Shown here: piece after piece, positions 1 through 8,300 of the stretch
Position numbering within the stretch: the stretch's first letter is position 1
Layout of the letters: every line of letters begins with the position of its first letter
Assembly (NCBI GenBank): GCA_030148625.1
Contig: JASBTC010000075.1
Span: forward strand, 1-9,437
Direction of reading: 5' to 3'
Source: Sphingobium sp.
GTDB taxonomy: Bacteria; Pseudomonadota; Alphaproteobacteria; Sphingomonadales; Sphingomonadaceae
DNA: 9,437 bases
The notes under the pieces: generated by a model
The model's database searches: none
The model's input: the letters and a program-made list of their open reading frames with translations, nothing else
Told to the model about the DNA's origin: nothing
Made by a program: the position numbers and the translations under genes

Positions 1-1544
1 TCCGGGCTGGCATTGGCGGCAAGCTCGGCTGCGGCCGCGCCGTTCGAAAAGAACGCGGCGGTGCGTGCCTTCTGCAACGAAACGTCGATGCCGAAGATCG
101 GCGCGTCGGGCGCGCGGACGATGCCGAGCGGCGTGCCGAAACTGTCGACCACCGAGATCGAGACCTGAGCACGGCTGTCGAGCGGACGGCGGATCTGGCC
201 GCGCGCGCGGCTCATCACCGTAAAGGCTTCCTCCATCACCGCGCGGACTTCGGCCGCGGTCAGCGGCTGGGTCACCGCGACACCGTCGGTGCCGGCGCGG
301 ATCGGGTAACGATTGGCGCCCGAACCATCGGTCAGGATGAAGGCGTCGGGATTGGCGAATTCACCCGTCGTCGCCTTGCGGATACCGGATGCTTCGGTGC
401 CATAGGCCGCACCCGCAACCACGGCGGCGGTCGAATAGTCGCGCACCGCGCCGACCGTGCCGGTCAGCGATGCGAAGGCGGGGGCGGCGGCGGGATTGCT
501 TTTGAGATTGGCCGGCGTCGCGTCGCTATAGCGCAGCGTCGTTCCGTCCACGGTGATCCGCGGTGCGCGGATCTCCTCGGGGGCTTCGAATCCCGTGGTC
601 GCGGCCAGGGCGATCGACTCGTCGTCCAGGTCCGCGTCGATATCGAGAATATTGGCATCGAAATCATAGACGCCATCCGCCATCACGCCGACGCCGCCCA
701 CCAGCACGCCATTCTTGTAGAGCGGAAAGCCGCCGGCATCTGCCGACAGGCCGAGCGGAGAACGCTTGGGGCCGATCAGCGCGGTGGGGCCACCCGATGA
801 CATGAAGGTGCGAGCAAGGTCGGAACAGGGGAGCTGGCTGAACTGCACGCCGAACAAAGGCCCGCTTTCGAGCCCGACGGTATTGGGGGCGGGCGGGAAA
901 TGCTGCTGGACGATCTGGCTGGCGGTGCGTGTCGAAAAGGCGTTGCCGCCGCTCGACAGATAGGCGCCGGTGATCGCCTTGGCGATCGCGCCGCCCTCCT
1001 GCGGAAAGCGGAGGCCGGCGACGTCGATCTGCTCGTTGCTGGGCGTGCGCGGCGTGACCGCTTCGGCAAGCGCCCCGGTCATGCGGAACACCGTCAGCAC
1101 ATTGCCGACCCGATCGACCACCGCGATCACCGCCGGCTTGCCGCGCGCCTGCGCTTCACCGGCACCCTGGGCGACGATCCGCTGGACCTCGGCGACGGTC
1201 AGGGATTCCTGCGCGGGCACCGGATAGAGCGCGGTCGGCGTGGGGGTAGGGGTCGGTGTCGGGGTCGGTGTCGGGGTGGGTGTCGGAGTCGGGGTGCTGC
1301 CGCCTCCGCCGCATGAGGAAAGGACGAGCGAGGCCAATGCGATGGCGCAGGTTGCGCGCCAACCCAACCTCGGTTTGTCCCGAGCGAAGTCGAGGGACGC
1401 GTCCGAGCGCGTCTGAGGCCTTCTCGACTTCGCTCGGAGGCGTGTCTCGACTTCTCCGCTTGGCGGAGAAGCCTGTCCTGAGCGCCTGCCTTGGCAGGCA
1501 GTCGAAGGGCTTGGGACGAACGGAGGCTGGGCACTGCTACCCAT
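1..1544 (-). CDS. Two-domain GlcG/HbpS-family lipoprotein (3' end outside window)
   Basis: The frame is open from ATG 1544 to the window edge. A lipoprotein signal lies inside it: a hydrophobic run (ATCAIALASLVL) then the lipobox LSSC, with the Cys codon at 1311-1313, then GGGGS and a T(PT)10 linker. Two GlcG/HbpS-type (DUF336) domains follow. The first begins SLTVAEVQRIVAQG and contains AVIAVVDRVGNVLTVFR and KNGVLVGGVGVMADG. The second begins near position 268 (PLTAAEVRAVMEEAF) and contains VSISVVDSFGTPLGIVR. Some family members bind haem; binding here is inferred. The start is uncertain. ATG 1544 overlaps the upstream cytochrome stop (TGATG), suggesting coupling, but puts the lipobox Cys at residue 78. 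The only other in-frame start with the full signal is TTG 1367 (Cys at residue 19), which lacks a properly spaced ribosome site. The intervening 141 nt are a repeat mosaic. Likely a membrane-anchored periplasmic protein. Confidence 0.85.
   Translation of the reverse strand, partial: MGSSAQPPFVPSPSTACQGRRSGQASPPSGEVETRLRAKSRRPQTRSDASLDFARDKPRLGWRATCAIALASLVLSSCGGGGSTPTPTPTPTPTPTPTPTPTPTALYPVPAQESLTVAEVQRIVAQGAGEAQARGKPAVIAVVDRVGNVLTVFRMTGALAEAVTPRTPSNEQIDVAGLRFPQEGGAIAKAITGAYLSSGGNAFSTRTASQIVQQHFPPAPNTVGLESGPLFGVQFSQLPCSDLARTFMSSGGPTALIGPKRSPLGLSADAGGFPLYKNGVLVGGVGVMADGVYDFDANILDIDADLDDESIALAATTGFEAPEEIRAPRITVDGTTLRYSDATPANLKSNPAAAPAFASLTGTVGAVRDYSTAAVVAGAAYGTEASGIRKATTGEFANPDAFILTDGSGANRYPIRAGTDGVAVTQPLTAAEVRAVMEEAFTVMSRARGQIRRPLDSRAQVSISVVDSFGTPLGIVRAPDAPIFGIDVSLQKARTAAFFSNGAAAAELAANASP
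1233..1295 (-). repeat. Pro-Thr linker repeat T(PT)10 in the lipoprotein
   Basis: Ten Pro-Thr dipeptides follow the GGGGS just after the lipidated Cys. On the plus strand a 12-bp unit, GGTCGGTGTCGG, is repeated exactly at 1251-1262 and 1263-1274, with a one-mismatch third copy at 1275-1286; the flanking PT codons vary more. Such a linker would hold the two globular domains away from the membrane. A 12-bp unit allows copy-number change by slippage without loss of frame. Confidence 0.9.
1377..1517. repeat. Mosaic of palindromic (REP-like) intergenic repeats
   Basis: The 141-bp stretch is bounded by GTCCC (1377-1381) and GGGAC (1513-1517) and packed with inverted repeats. A 15-bp perfect pair lies at 1380-1394 / 1423-1437 (core CGAGCGAAGTCGAG). 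GACGCG/CGCGTC pair at 1396-1401 / 1408-1413. A 9-bp stem with a 3-nt loop lies at 1451-1459 / 1463-1471 (CTTCTCCGC/GCGGAGAAG). GCCTGCC/GGCAGGC pair at 1484-1490 / 1493-1499. The TCGACTTCGCTC core and 'CTCAGGACAGGC' resemble repeats common between sphingomonad genes (recollection, not a search). It has no coding character of its own but carries no stop in the lipoprotein frame. Confidence 0.75.
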
Positions 1545-2941
1545 CACCTCAACGTCCTGATCGTCCGGACCGCGCCGCCCAGCGCGCGGCGGAATTCCAG
1601 CGGGCGATAATCGTTGGGATCGCGCACCGCGGCATAGGCGCGATTGATATCGGCGCGGATGCTGCCCGCTGCGCCGCCATTCACTTGCCCGGCATTGACC
1701 AGTGCGTTGAGCAATGTGTCGACCGCCATCACCGCCTGGACGCTGCCTTCATAATCGGTGAAGCGTGGGCTGATCGCTTCGCCGGCGATCGTCTCGATGA
1801 TCGCGAATGTCTGGTCGCGGCCGAAACTGGCCGCGGCAAAAGTCGCAGCGAGCGCATTGGCGCTGATCCGCAGCTTGGCCGCTGCGGCGATCGCGGCGGT
1901 GCGATCCTGCGCCAGCCCCGCATGAAAGGCGCGGCTGTCGGCGTCGAACCGGCTTGCCATGCCGGGCGCCGCGACGCGCACGGCCGCCGAGAGCATGATC
2001 ATGCTTTCGTCGTTGAAGGCGGGCATGCCCTCGGGGATTGGCCGGCCGGGATTGCGGACGCCGGTGCGGATCGCTTCGTCGCCATCCTGGATGCGGCGAT
2101 GACAGGTATGGCAATCGAAGAAATAGAATTCGGGGAACACGCCTTCCTGGCCGAGACGCGGATTGGCGTAGAGCGTCAGCGCGCGTTCCAGCGCCATCGC
2201 CTGGCCGACCGCCCACATGCGGACATTGCTCGTCCGGCCCTTGCGCAGCGCGTAATCGGGATCCTCGTCATGATGCTGCTGGAGCGTCGAGAACAGGTCG
2301 AGTTCGAAGGCGATGCGCGGATGGCCTGCCGCCATGATGCGGTGATTGACGAACTGGCCCTGATCGGCGCTGCCGAAATGGCAGTCGAGACACACCGCCG
2401 CGCGCGCGCGTGGATCCTCGAGCGGGGTCATGCCGAGCGCGACATTGCGCTTGTGGCTGGTGCCGACCGAATAATGCGCGGCGATCCAGCCGGATGCGGC
2501 GCCATGGCAGCTTTCGCAGCCGACGCCGTCGGCGGGCTGGAAGCGTGGGCCGCGCGTGGCGGCCGGGGCCGAATGGCAACCCAGGCAAGTCGCCGACGAC
2601 GTCGCGTCGCCAATGCCCAATCGGCCGGCGATCACGCGGCTACGCGCGTTGGAGAGGATGTTGAAGGCGCGGCTGTGCGCGCCGCCGGGTGTGGAGGGTT
2701 CCTGCCAGCGCATCAGCTCGTCCTGGCGGACGATCTTGCCGTCGGCTTCCTGCCGGCCATGGCAAGTCGAGCCGCTGCACGATGCCACGCCCAGGAAAGT
2801 GCCGGTGCCGGGTGCCGCCGCGGTAGCTGGGGGCGTGGTCGGCCATAGCCCGGCGGCGAGCGCGAACATCGCCATCGCCGCGAGCAGCGCCAAAGCTGCC
2901 AGCGCCGTCGCCCGGTTTTTGATGATCCCCCCGACACCCAT
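1544..2941 (-). CDS. Pentahaem cytochrome c, c554-like family
   Basis: 465 residues. The N-terminus (GIIKNR then a hydrophobic stretch at about 11-33) is a signal peptide or anchor, so the mature protein should be periplasmic, where c-haems are attached. Five haem sites are visible: an unusual CX4CH (CSGSTCH, residues 55-61) and CXXCH at 119-123 (CLGCH), 142-146 (CESCH), 184-188 (CLDCH) and 277-281 (CHTCH). The segment at 203-213 (MAAGHPRIAFE) and other histidines (89, 156, 163, 200, 207, 223, 224) fit distal ligands in the cytochrome c554/c' superfamily. The last ~180 residues have no haem motif and are largely helical with Ala-rich runs. ATG 2941 has GGAGGTG about 9 nt upstream. Its TGA overlaps the next gene's ATG. 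The role is presumably electron transfer; the redox partner is unknown, and I see no catalytic assignment such as nitrite reductase or hydroxylamine oxidoreductase. Confidence 0.9.
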   Translation of the reverse strand: MGVGGIIKNRATALAALALLAAMAMFALAAGLWPTTPPATAAAPGTGTFLGVASCSGSTCHGRQEADGKIVRQDELMRWQEPSTPGGAHSRAFNILSNARSRVIAGRLGIGDATSSATCLGCHSAPAATRGPRFQPADGVGCESCHGAASGWIAAHYSVGTSHKRNVALGMTPLEDPRARAAVCLDCHFGSADQGQFVNHRIMAAGHPRIAFELDLFSTLQQHHDEDPDYALRKGRTSNVRMWAVGQAMALERALTLYANPRLGQEGVFPEFYFFDCHTCHRRIQDGDEAIRTGVRNPGRPIPEGMPAFNDESMIMLSAAVRVAAPGMASRFDADSRAFHAGLAQDRTAAIAAAAKLRISANALAATFAAASFGRDQTFAIIETIAGEAISPRFTDYEGSVQAVMAVDTLLNALVNAGQVNGGAAGSIRADINRAYAAVRDPNDYRPLEFRRALGGAVRTIRTLR

Positions 2942-3013
2942 TCGCTACGCACCTCCGCTGCCGGCGCGATGGCCGGAATGAATCGTCAGCGATGCGACCC
3001 CCTTTTCATAGAG

Positions 3014-3042
3014 TTTATGTGCGCTTGCCCGCGCCGAGGCAA
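3014..3042 (-). promoter_or_regulatory. Candidate sigma70-type promoter for the cytochrome gene
   Basis: Reading the minus strand, TTGCCT (3042-3037) is followed after exactly 17 nt by CATAAA (3019-3014). Each box matches 4 of 6 consensus positions. The predicted start near 3007 gives a leader of about 65 nt before ATG 2941. The lower-GC patch at 3000-3020 supports it, but short motif matches are weak evidence. Confidence 0.35.
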
Positions 3043-3123
3043 GCCGAAGCGGGGTTCGTGGCGGTGTCTTCGATCGATTTGCGACGAGCTTGGGCGGGCA
3101 TCGGCCCGGCCGGGCGGCGGGCA

Positions 3124-3160
3124 AAGCAAAGGGGCGGGGAAACCGAAGTTTCCCCGCCCC
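3124..3160 (-). terminator. Rho-independent terminator of rpsA
   Basis: A perfect 13-bp stem (3131-3143 with 3148-3160, GGGGCGGGGAAAC) closes on a 4-nt loop. On the minus strand the loop reads C(TTCG)G, the very stable UUCG tetraloop, and is followed by TTTGCTTTGC. It lies about 43 nt past the rpsA stop. The U-tract is on the minus-strand side only, so it ends rpsA and separates it from the cytochrome unit. Confidence 0.9.
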
Positions 3161-3171
3161 TGACCAGGCAC

Positions 3172-3187
3172 CCCGGCCGTCGCCGGG
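3172..3187 (-). other. Small hairpin between the rpsA stop and the terminator
   Basis: CCCGGC (3172-3177) and GCCGGG (3182-3187) form a perfect 6-bp stem with a 4-nt loop. It has no T-tract and lies 15 nt past the stop codon. It may help 3'-end stability or pausing, or be chance in GC-rich DNA. Confidence 0.35.
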
Positions 3188-3202
3188 ATGTACCGATTGG
3201 TC

Positions 3203-4924
<1,722 letters not shown>

Positions 4925-5125
4925 GTAGTGCTTCCTGTCTGTCATTTTTCCGGCCAGCCGGTTGAATCCGGCGGTCTTGACCAGAACTGCCGCGCAAACC
5001 CCATGTCGACGCGGCATCCCACGAACGAACGGCACGGTGACGCCCATGAGAATGCGAAAAGGGCGCGTGGGACGAGTTCGGCCATCGCCGCACCAGTCTT
5101 CGCACCGTCTTCGTAAGTCTCGCGA
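4925..5125 (-). promoter_or_regulatory. rpsA leader / cmk-rpsA intergenic region
   Basis: This 201-nt gap has no convincing gene. Features seen are a near-repeat at 5093-5115 (CGAAGACGGTGCG / CGAAGACTGGTGCG on the minus strand), a 5-bp hairpin GCCGG-6 nt-CCGGC at 4957-4972, and the AGGAAG ribosome site just before ATG 4924. In E. coli, S1 represses its own mRNA through its leader; a similar role here is only a possibility. I could not pick a promoter with confidence. Confidence 0.4.
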
Positions 5126-5761
5126 TCAGCTCGCCAGGCGTCTGCCGATCCGGGCGTCCACGAGCGCGATCGCGCGCTGGACGGCGGCGTCTATAGAGAG
5201 ATAGCTCGTATCGAGCAAGTCCGCATCGGCCGCGGTCGTCATCGGCGCGACTTCGCGTCCGGCATCGCGCCGATCGCGCGCACGAATGTCGGAAAGCACC
5301 GAATCCAGGCTCTTGAAACTGCCGGCCTTCTGCATCTCGGCATGGCGCCGGCGCGCGCGCGTCTGCGGCGTCGCGGTGACGAACAGCTTGGCGTCCGCAT
5401 CGGGCGCGATCACCGTGCCGATATCGCGGCCGTCGAGCACCGCGCCGCCGGTCTGGCGCGCGAATGCCCGCTGGCGCTGGACCAGCGCTGCCCGGACGAG
5501 CGGGTGGGCAGACACGATCGAGGCGATCCGGCCGATCTCTTCGCCCTTGAGCGACGGTTCATCGAGCAGCCGGTCGTCGAACGAGCAGGCGGCGAGTGCA
5601 TCCTGTTCATTCTCTGGATCGCCATGTTCGGACTGAAGCGTGTGCGCGACCGCGCGATAGAGCAAGCCCGTGTCCATATGCGGCAGGCCGTAATGCGCGG
5701 CGAGGGCACGTGCGATCGTACCTTTGCCCGATGCGGCCGGGCCGTCGACGGCGATGATCAT
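5126..5761 (-). CDS. cmk: (d)CMP kinase (cytidylate kinase)
   Basis: 211 residues, slightly shorter than the 227 of E. coli Cmk. The enzyme transfers phosphate from ATP to CMP or dCMP, feeding CTP/dCTP synthesis in the cytoplasm. The Walker A loop GPAASGKGT is at residues 7-15. MDTGLLYR (29-36) is the nucleotide-binding segment. DGRDIGT (110-116) is the family signature. RARRRHAEM (135-143) is the lid region and [13 protein letters not shown] (162-174) holds the conserved Arg/Asp CMP contacts. The start ATG overlaps the aroA stop (ATGA at 5758-5761), so translation is probably coupled. All signature residues are present and the gene looks intact. Confidence 0.97.
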   Translation of the reverse strand: MIIAVDGPAASGKGTIARALAAHYGLPHMDTGLLYRAVAHTLQSEHGDPENEQDALAACSFDDRLLDEPSLKGEEIGRIASIVSAHPLVRAALVQRQRAFARQTGGAVLDGRDIGTVIAPDADAKLFVTATPQTRARRRHAEMQKAGSFKSLDSVLSDIRARDRRDAGREVAPMTTAADADLLDTSYLSIDAAVQRAIALVDARIGRRLAS

Positions 5762-7155
5762 GAGATCTCCGCGCCGAGCGACGTCATGAGTGCGGTGAAT
5801 TGGGGGAAGCTGGTTGCGACGGGTGCCATGTCGTCGACAATGACGGGGCTGCGCGAAACAAGTCCAGCGATCGCGAAGCTCATTGCGATGCGATGGTCGA
5901 GATTTGCGGCGATTGTCGCGCCGCCGGGCAGGCGATCGCCGCCCGTGCCCTCGATCACCATGCCGTCGGGCAATTCCTCGACGCGTGCGCCAATCGCCGT
6001 CAGCCCCTTGGCCATCACCGCGATCCGGTCCGATTCCTTGACGCGCAACTCCTCCAGTCCGCGTGCGACGGTGCGTCCCTCGGCCATCGCTGCGGCGACG
6101 AACAGGATCGGGAATTCGTCGATCATCGACGGCGCCACCGCGGGCGGGATCTCGATGCCGGTCAGCGCCGAATGGCGGACATGAAGGTCGGCCACGGGTT
6201 CGCCACCGACGCTGCGTTCGTGGAGCAGCACGATGTCGGCGCCCATCTCACGCAGCACGCCGATCAGGCCGGCGCGGGTTTCGTTGATGCCGACATTCTC
6301 GATGACGATATCGGATCCCGGCACCAGCAGCGCCGCGACCAGCGGGAAGGCGGCGGAGGAGGGGTCGCCGGGCACGGTGATCGCCTGCGGCTTCAATTCG
6401 GCCTCGCCGGTCAGCGAGATCACGCGCGCGCCGTCGGCATCGTGCTCGACGGACAGGGCGGCGCCGAAACCCTGCAGCATCCGTTCGCTATGATCGCGCG
6501 TGGCGATCGGCTCGATCACGCGGGTGATGCCGGGCGTGTTCAGCCCGGCAAGCAATATCGCCGACTTCACCTGTGCCGAGGCGACGGGCAGCCGATATTC
6601 GAGCGGGACGGCGGGGCAGAGGCCGCGCACCATCAAAGGCAGCCGGCCGCCGGGGCTGGCAGTGAATTCGGCGCCCATCAGGCCGAGCGGTTCGATCACG
6701 CGACCCATCGGCCGCTGGGACAGAGAAGCATCGCCGACAAAGGTGGCGGTGACCGGATGGCTGGCGACGAGCCCCATCAGCAGGCGAGTCGAGGTGCCGC
6801 TATTGCCCATGTCGAGCGCTTCCTGCGGCTGGAGCAGGCCGCCGACGCCGACGCCATGAATATGCCAGATGCCGTCATCGTCACGGCGGATGTCGGCGCC
6901 CATGGCGCGCCCACCGCCGCCATCGGCGGCGGATACTTTGGTAATTTTCGCGCCCATGGCACGAAGGGCGGCCGCGGTGGCCAGCACATCCTCGCCCTCC
7001 AGCAGGCCTTCGACCCGGCTTTCGCCCACGGCCAGGGCGGACAGCATCAGCGAACGGTGGGAAATGCTCTTGTCGCCCGGAACCGCGACGCTGCCGGACA
7101 GGGCAGGGGCGGCGGTGAAGGTCATCGGGCTGGGTTGGTCATTATGGCTGGTCAC
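5758..7155 (-). CDS. aroA: 3-phosphoshikimate 1-carboxyvinyltransferase (EPSP synthase), class II-like
   Basis: 465 residues. It joins PEP to shikimate-3-phosphate, the sixth step of the shikimate pathway. [10 protein letters not shown] (26-35) is the substrate-binding loop in class II form. [13 protein letters not shown] (from 116) is the PEP/glyphosate loop. [68 protein letters not shown] and LDHRIAMSF are all present. Overall it matches the class II (CP4-like) pattern, but the position of CP4 Ala100 is Gly120 here. An extra ~18 residues at about 71-89 lie between RAMGAKI and a second RAMGADI. The start is GTG 7155 with no clear ribosome site; ATG 7125 ([11 protein letters not shown]) is a real alternative and would also be complete. 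The stop overlaps cmk. Confidence 0.96.
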   Translation of the reverse strand: MTSHNDQPSPMTFTAAPALSGSVAVPGDKSISHRSLMLSALAVGESRVEGLLEGEDVLATAAALRAMGAKITKVSAADGGGGRAMGADIRRDDDGIWHIHGVGVGGLLQPQEALDMGNSGTSTRLLMGLVASHPVTATFVGDASLSQRPMGRVIEPLGLMGAEFTASPGGRLPLMVRGLCPAVPLEYRLPVASAQVKSAILLAGLNTPGITRVIEPIATRDHSERMLQGFGAALSVEHDADGARVISLTGEAELKPQAITVPGDPSSAAFPLVAALLVPGSDIVIENVGINETRAGLIGVLREMGADIVLLHERSVGGEPVADLHVRHSALTGIEIPPAVAPSMIDEFPILFVAAAMAEGRTVARGLEELRVKESDRIAVMAKGLTAIGARVEELPDGMVIEGTGGDRLPGGATIAANLDHRIAMSFAIAGLVSRSPVIVDDMAPVATSFPQFTALMTSLGAEIS

Positions 7156-7301
7156 GGGGTATCCATCATCTTGGAACCGAAAAAATGCGCCCGGCTTTTG
7201 ACAGCGCGGTTTCGCTATGGCAAGGCGCCCGACGTTTCGTGGCCGACTTCCGTTGTGCCGCGTGATTTCTGTTTGAGCATCGAAGAAGGAACAGGCCGGA
7301 C
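7156..7301. promoter_or_regulatory. Divergent promoter region between aroA and the FYDLN gene
   Basis: These 146 nt must serve both outward-facing genes. For aroA, minus-strand TTGCCA (7223-7218), a 17-nt spacer and CAAAAG (7200-7195) would give a leader of about 33 nt; the -10 box is poor. For the plus-strand gene a perfect TTGACA lies at 7198-7203, but no acceptable -10 box follows at 16-18 nt. AGAAGGA about 12-18 nt before ATG 7302 may be its ribosome site. The region's role is secure from gene orientation; the individual boxes are not. Confidence 0.4.
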
Positions 7302-7640
7302 ATGGTGAAGGCTGAATGGGGCACGAAGCGGACCTGCCCGAAATGCGCGACTCGCTTCTATGACCTGGGCAAGGACGACCCGGTGACCTGCATCAACTGC
7401 GGCGCCGCCTGGGAGCCCGAACCGGTGCTGAAGTCGAAGCAGCCGCTGCCCTATGAAGAGGCCGCGCCCAAGAAGGTCGTGGAAACGGCCGATGGCGAGC
7501 TGGAGACGGCGGACGATGATCTGGACATTGATCTGGACGTCGATGATGACGGCGATTCGCCGGATAATGACGTCGATCTGGGCGGCGATGACGACCTGGG
7601 CGTCGATGCCGGCAACGATGACGGCGACGACGACAATTAA
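7302..7640 (+). CDS. FYDLN_acid family (TIGR02300-type) zinc-ribbon protein
   Basis: 112 residues. The N-terminus has two CxxC pairs (C12/C15 and C30/C33) around the signature [13 protein letters not shown], where the family name motif FYDLN reads FYDLG. This is a small zinc-ribbon fold by inference. After a short linker ([21 protein letters not shown]), residues from about 62 on form a strongly acidic Asp-rich tail with no hydrophobic segment, probably disordered. The family is widespread in alphaproteobacteria and has no established function to my knowledge. The length is normal for the family. ATG 7302 follows AGAAGGA. It is transcribed away from aroA and toward the tRNA cluster. Confidence 0.9.
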   Translation: MVKAEWGTKRTCPKCATRFYDLGKDDPVTCINCGAAWEPEPVLKSKQPLPYEEAAPKKVVETADGELETADDDLDIDLDVDDDGDSPDNDVDLGGDDDLGVDAGNDDGDDDN

Positions 7641-7653
7641 GTGAAAATTCTGC

Positions 7654-7681
7654 TTGCCAACGGGATCGCCTGATCCTAGAG
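7654..7681 (+). promoter_or_regulatory. Candidate promoter for the tRNA-Ala cluster
   Basis: TTGCCA (7654-7659), a 16-nt spacer and CTAGAG (7676-7681) sit between the FYDLN stop and the first tRNA. Initiation near 7688 would put the hairpin at 7694-7718 in the pre-tRNA leader. The boxes are partial matches and no upstream element is obvious. Confidence 0.3.
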
Positions 7682-7693
7682 GCAGCGACCTCC

Positions 7694-7718
7694 GAGGCGC
7701 CGGACCCAACGGCGCCTC
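7694..7718 (+). terminator. GC-rich hairpin after the FYDLN gene (terminator or tRNA leader)
   Basis: GAGGCGCC (7694-7701) and GGCGCCTC (7711-7718) form a perfect 8-bp stem with a 9-nt loop, about 54 nt past the FYDLN stop and 10 nt before the first tRNA. No T-tract follows (AAGATGG), so it is a poor intrinsic terminator. It could instead be a structured 5' leader of the tRNA transcript. Confidence 0.45.
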
Positions 7719-7728
7719 AAGATGGTAC

Positions 7729-7804
7729 GGGGCCTTAGCTCAGCTGGGAGAGCGCCTGCATGGCATGCAGGAGGTCAGCGGTTCGATCCCGCTAGGCTCC
7801 ACCA
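7729..7804 (+). tRNA. tRNA-Ala (anticodon GGC), copy 1
   Basis: 76 nt with encoded CCA. The acceptor stem GGGGCCT/AGGCTCC contains the G3:U70 wobble pair, the main alanine identity element. The D-arm is GCTC...GAGC. The anticodon arm is CCTGC-ATGGCAT-GCAGG, which puts GGC at positions 34-36 and reads GCC/GCU codons. The T-arm is AGCGG-TTCGATC-CCGCT, and the discriminator is A followed by CCA. All stems pair. Confidence 0.97.
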
Positions 7805-7876
7805 ATTTTTTCGGCCGACGGCTTGTGCCGGACATGGTTTGATCCATTCGGGACGCGGTTCGCGCCGTATCAGGAT

Positions 7877-7952
7877 GGGGCCTTAGCTCAGCTGGGAGAG
7901 CGCCTGCATGGCATGCAGGAGGTCAGCGGTTCGATCCCGCTAGGCTCCACCA
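7877..7952 (+). tRNA. tRNA-Ala (anticodon GGC), copy 2
   Basis: Identical over all 76 nt to copy 1, including CCA, and starting 72 nt after that copy's end. There is no separate promoter in the spacer that I can support, so it is probably co-transcribed. Confidence 0.97.
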
Positions 7953-8023
7953 ATTTTTTCGGCCGACGGCTTTTGCCGGACATGGTCTGATCCATCGGGA
8001 CGCGGTTTGCGCCGTATCAGGAT

Positions 8024-8099
8024 GGGGCCTTAGCTCAGCTGGGAGAGCGCCTGCATGGCATGCAGGAGGTCAGCGGTTCGATCCCGCTAGGCTCCACCA
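8024..8099 (+). tRNA. tRNA-Ala (anticodon GGC), copy 3
   Basis: Identical over all 76 nt to the other two, 71 nt after copy 2. The sequence after its CCA (TTTTTCTTCACATAG) differs from the repeat spacer, so this is the last unit of the tandem array. The T-rich stretch may contribute to termination. Confidence 0.97.
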
Positions 8100-8300
8100 T
8101 TTTTCTTCACATAGCATCATGCACACGCGCCCCATGGGATTGCGTTGATGGCCTTCGGATTCGGTCGGGCTGGCTGCGGTGTCGTTGCCGATTGGCGGCA
8201 AATTTCACTACATTCGCAATAACGATGTCGGGCTTTGACGGCTGACGACCATTTTTTTGCCGTTTCAATCTCGCTTGCAGAGCCCGAAATCAGACACCGG
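8100..8300. other. Gene-free lower-GC interval after the tRNA cluster
   Basis: I see no supportable gene in these 201 nt. They hold a T-rich start, a perfect 6-bp hairpin TTGCCG-5 nt-CGGCAA at 8185-8201 followed by ATTTC (a weak candidate terminator for the tRNA transcript), and a T7 run at 8252-8258. G+C is about 52% by hand count, well below the housekeeping genes in the window. Confidence 0.5.

Larger units (their letters stand above)
7729..8099 (+). repeat. Tandem array of tRNA-Ala plus spacer, ~148-bp unit
   Basis: Unit 1 (7729-7876, 148 bp) and unit 2 (7877-8023, 147 bp) each consist of the tRNA plus a spacer. Unit 3 has the tRNA only. The spacers differ by three substitutions and one 1-bp deletion over about 72 nt, whereas the tRNAs are identical. 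Each spacer has T6 right after CCA and a small CGGC/GCCG hairpin. It is a segmental duplication in which the tRNA part is conserved or homogenised. Confidence 0.93.

Noticed and set aside
1377..1517. CRISPR-like array
   Set aside because: The repeats are inverted palindromes of differing sequence with no regular spacer length, and there are no cas genes.
4925..5047. N-terminal extension of S1 up to 5047
   Set aside because: The extension has no S1 character. AGGAAG before ATG 4924 and the standard N-terminus MASTAFPSRDD fix the start there.
7152..7169. Mini-frame ATGATGGATACCCCGTGA (MMDTP) overlapping the aroA GTG start, as a possible leader peptide
   Set aside because: It has no ribosome site, is only five codons and has no run of aromatic codons as an attenuator would. 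Probably chance, although it would be coupled if translated.
7198..7203. Perfect TTGACA as the -35 box of the FYDLN gene
   Set aside because: No acceptable -10 sequence at 16-18 nt (CAAGGC or nearby); the TATGGC that follows is only 12 nt away.
7654..7842. Open frame across tRNA copy 1, and another at 8060-8245 across copy 3 (peptides containing MQEVSGSIPLGST)
   Set aside because: These are the familiar spurious translations of tRNA sequence; the DNA is fully explained as tRNA-Ala.
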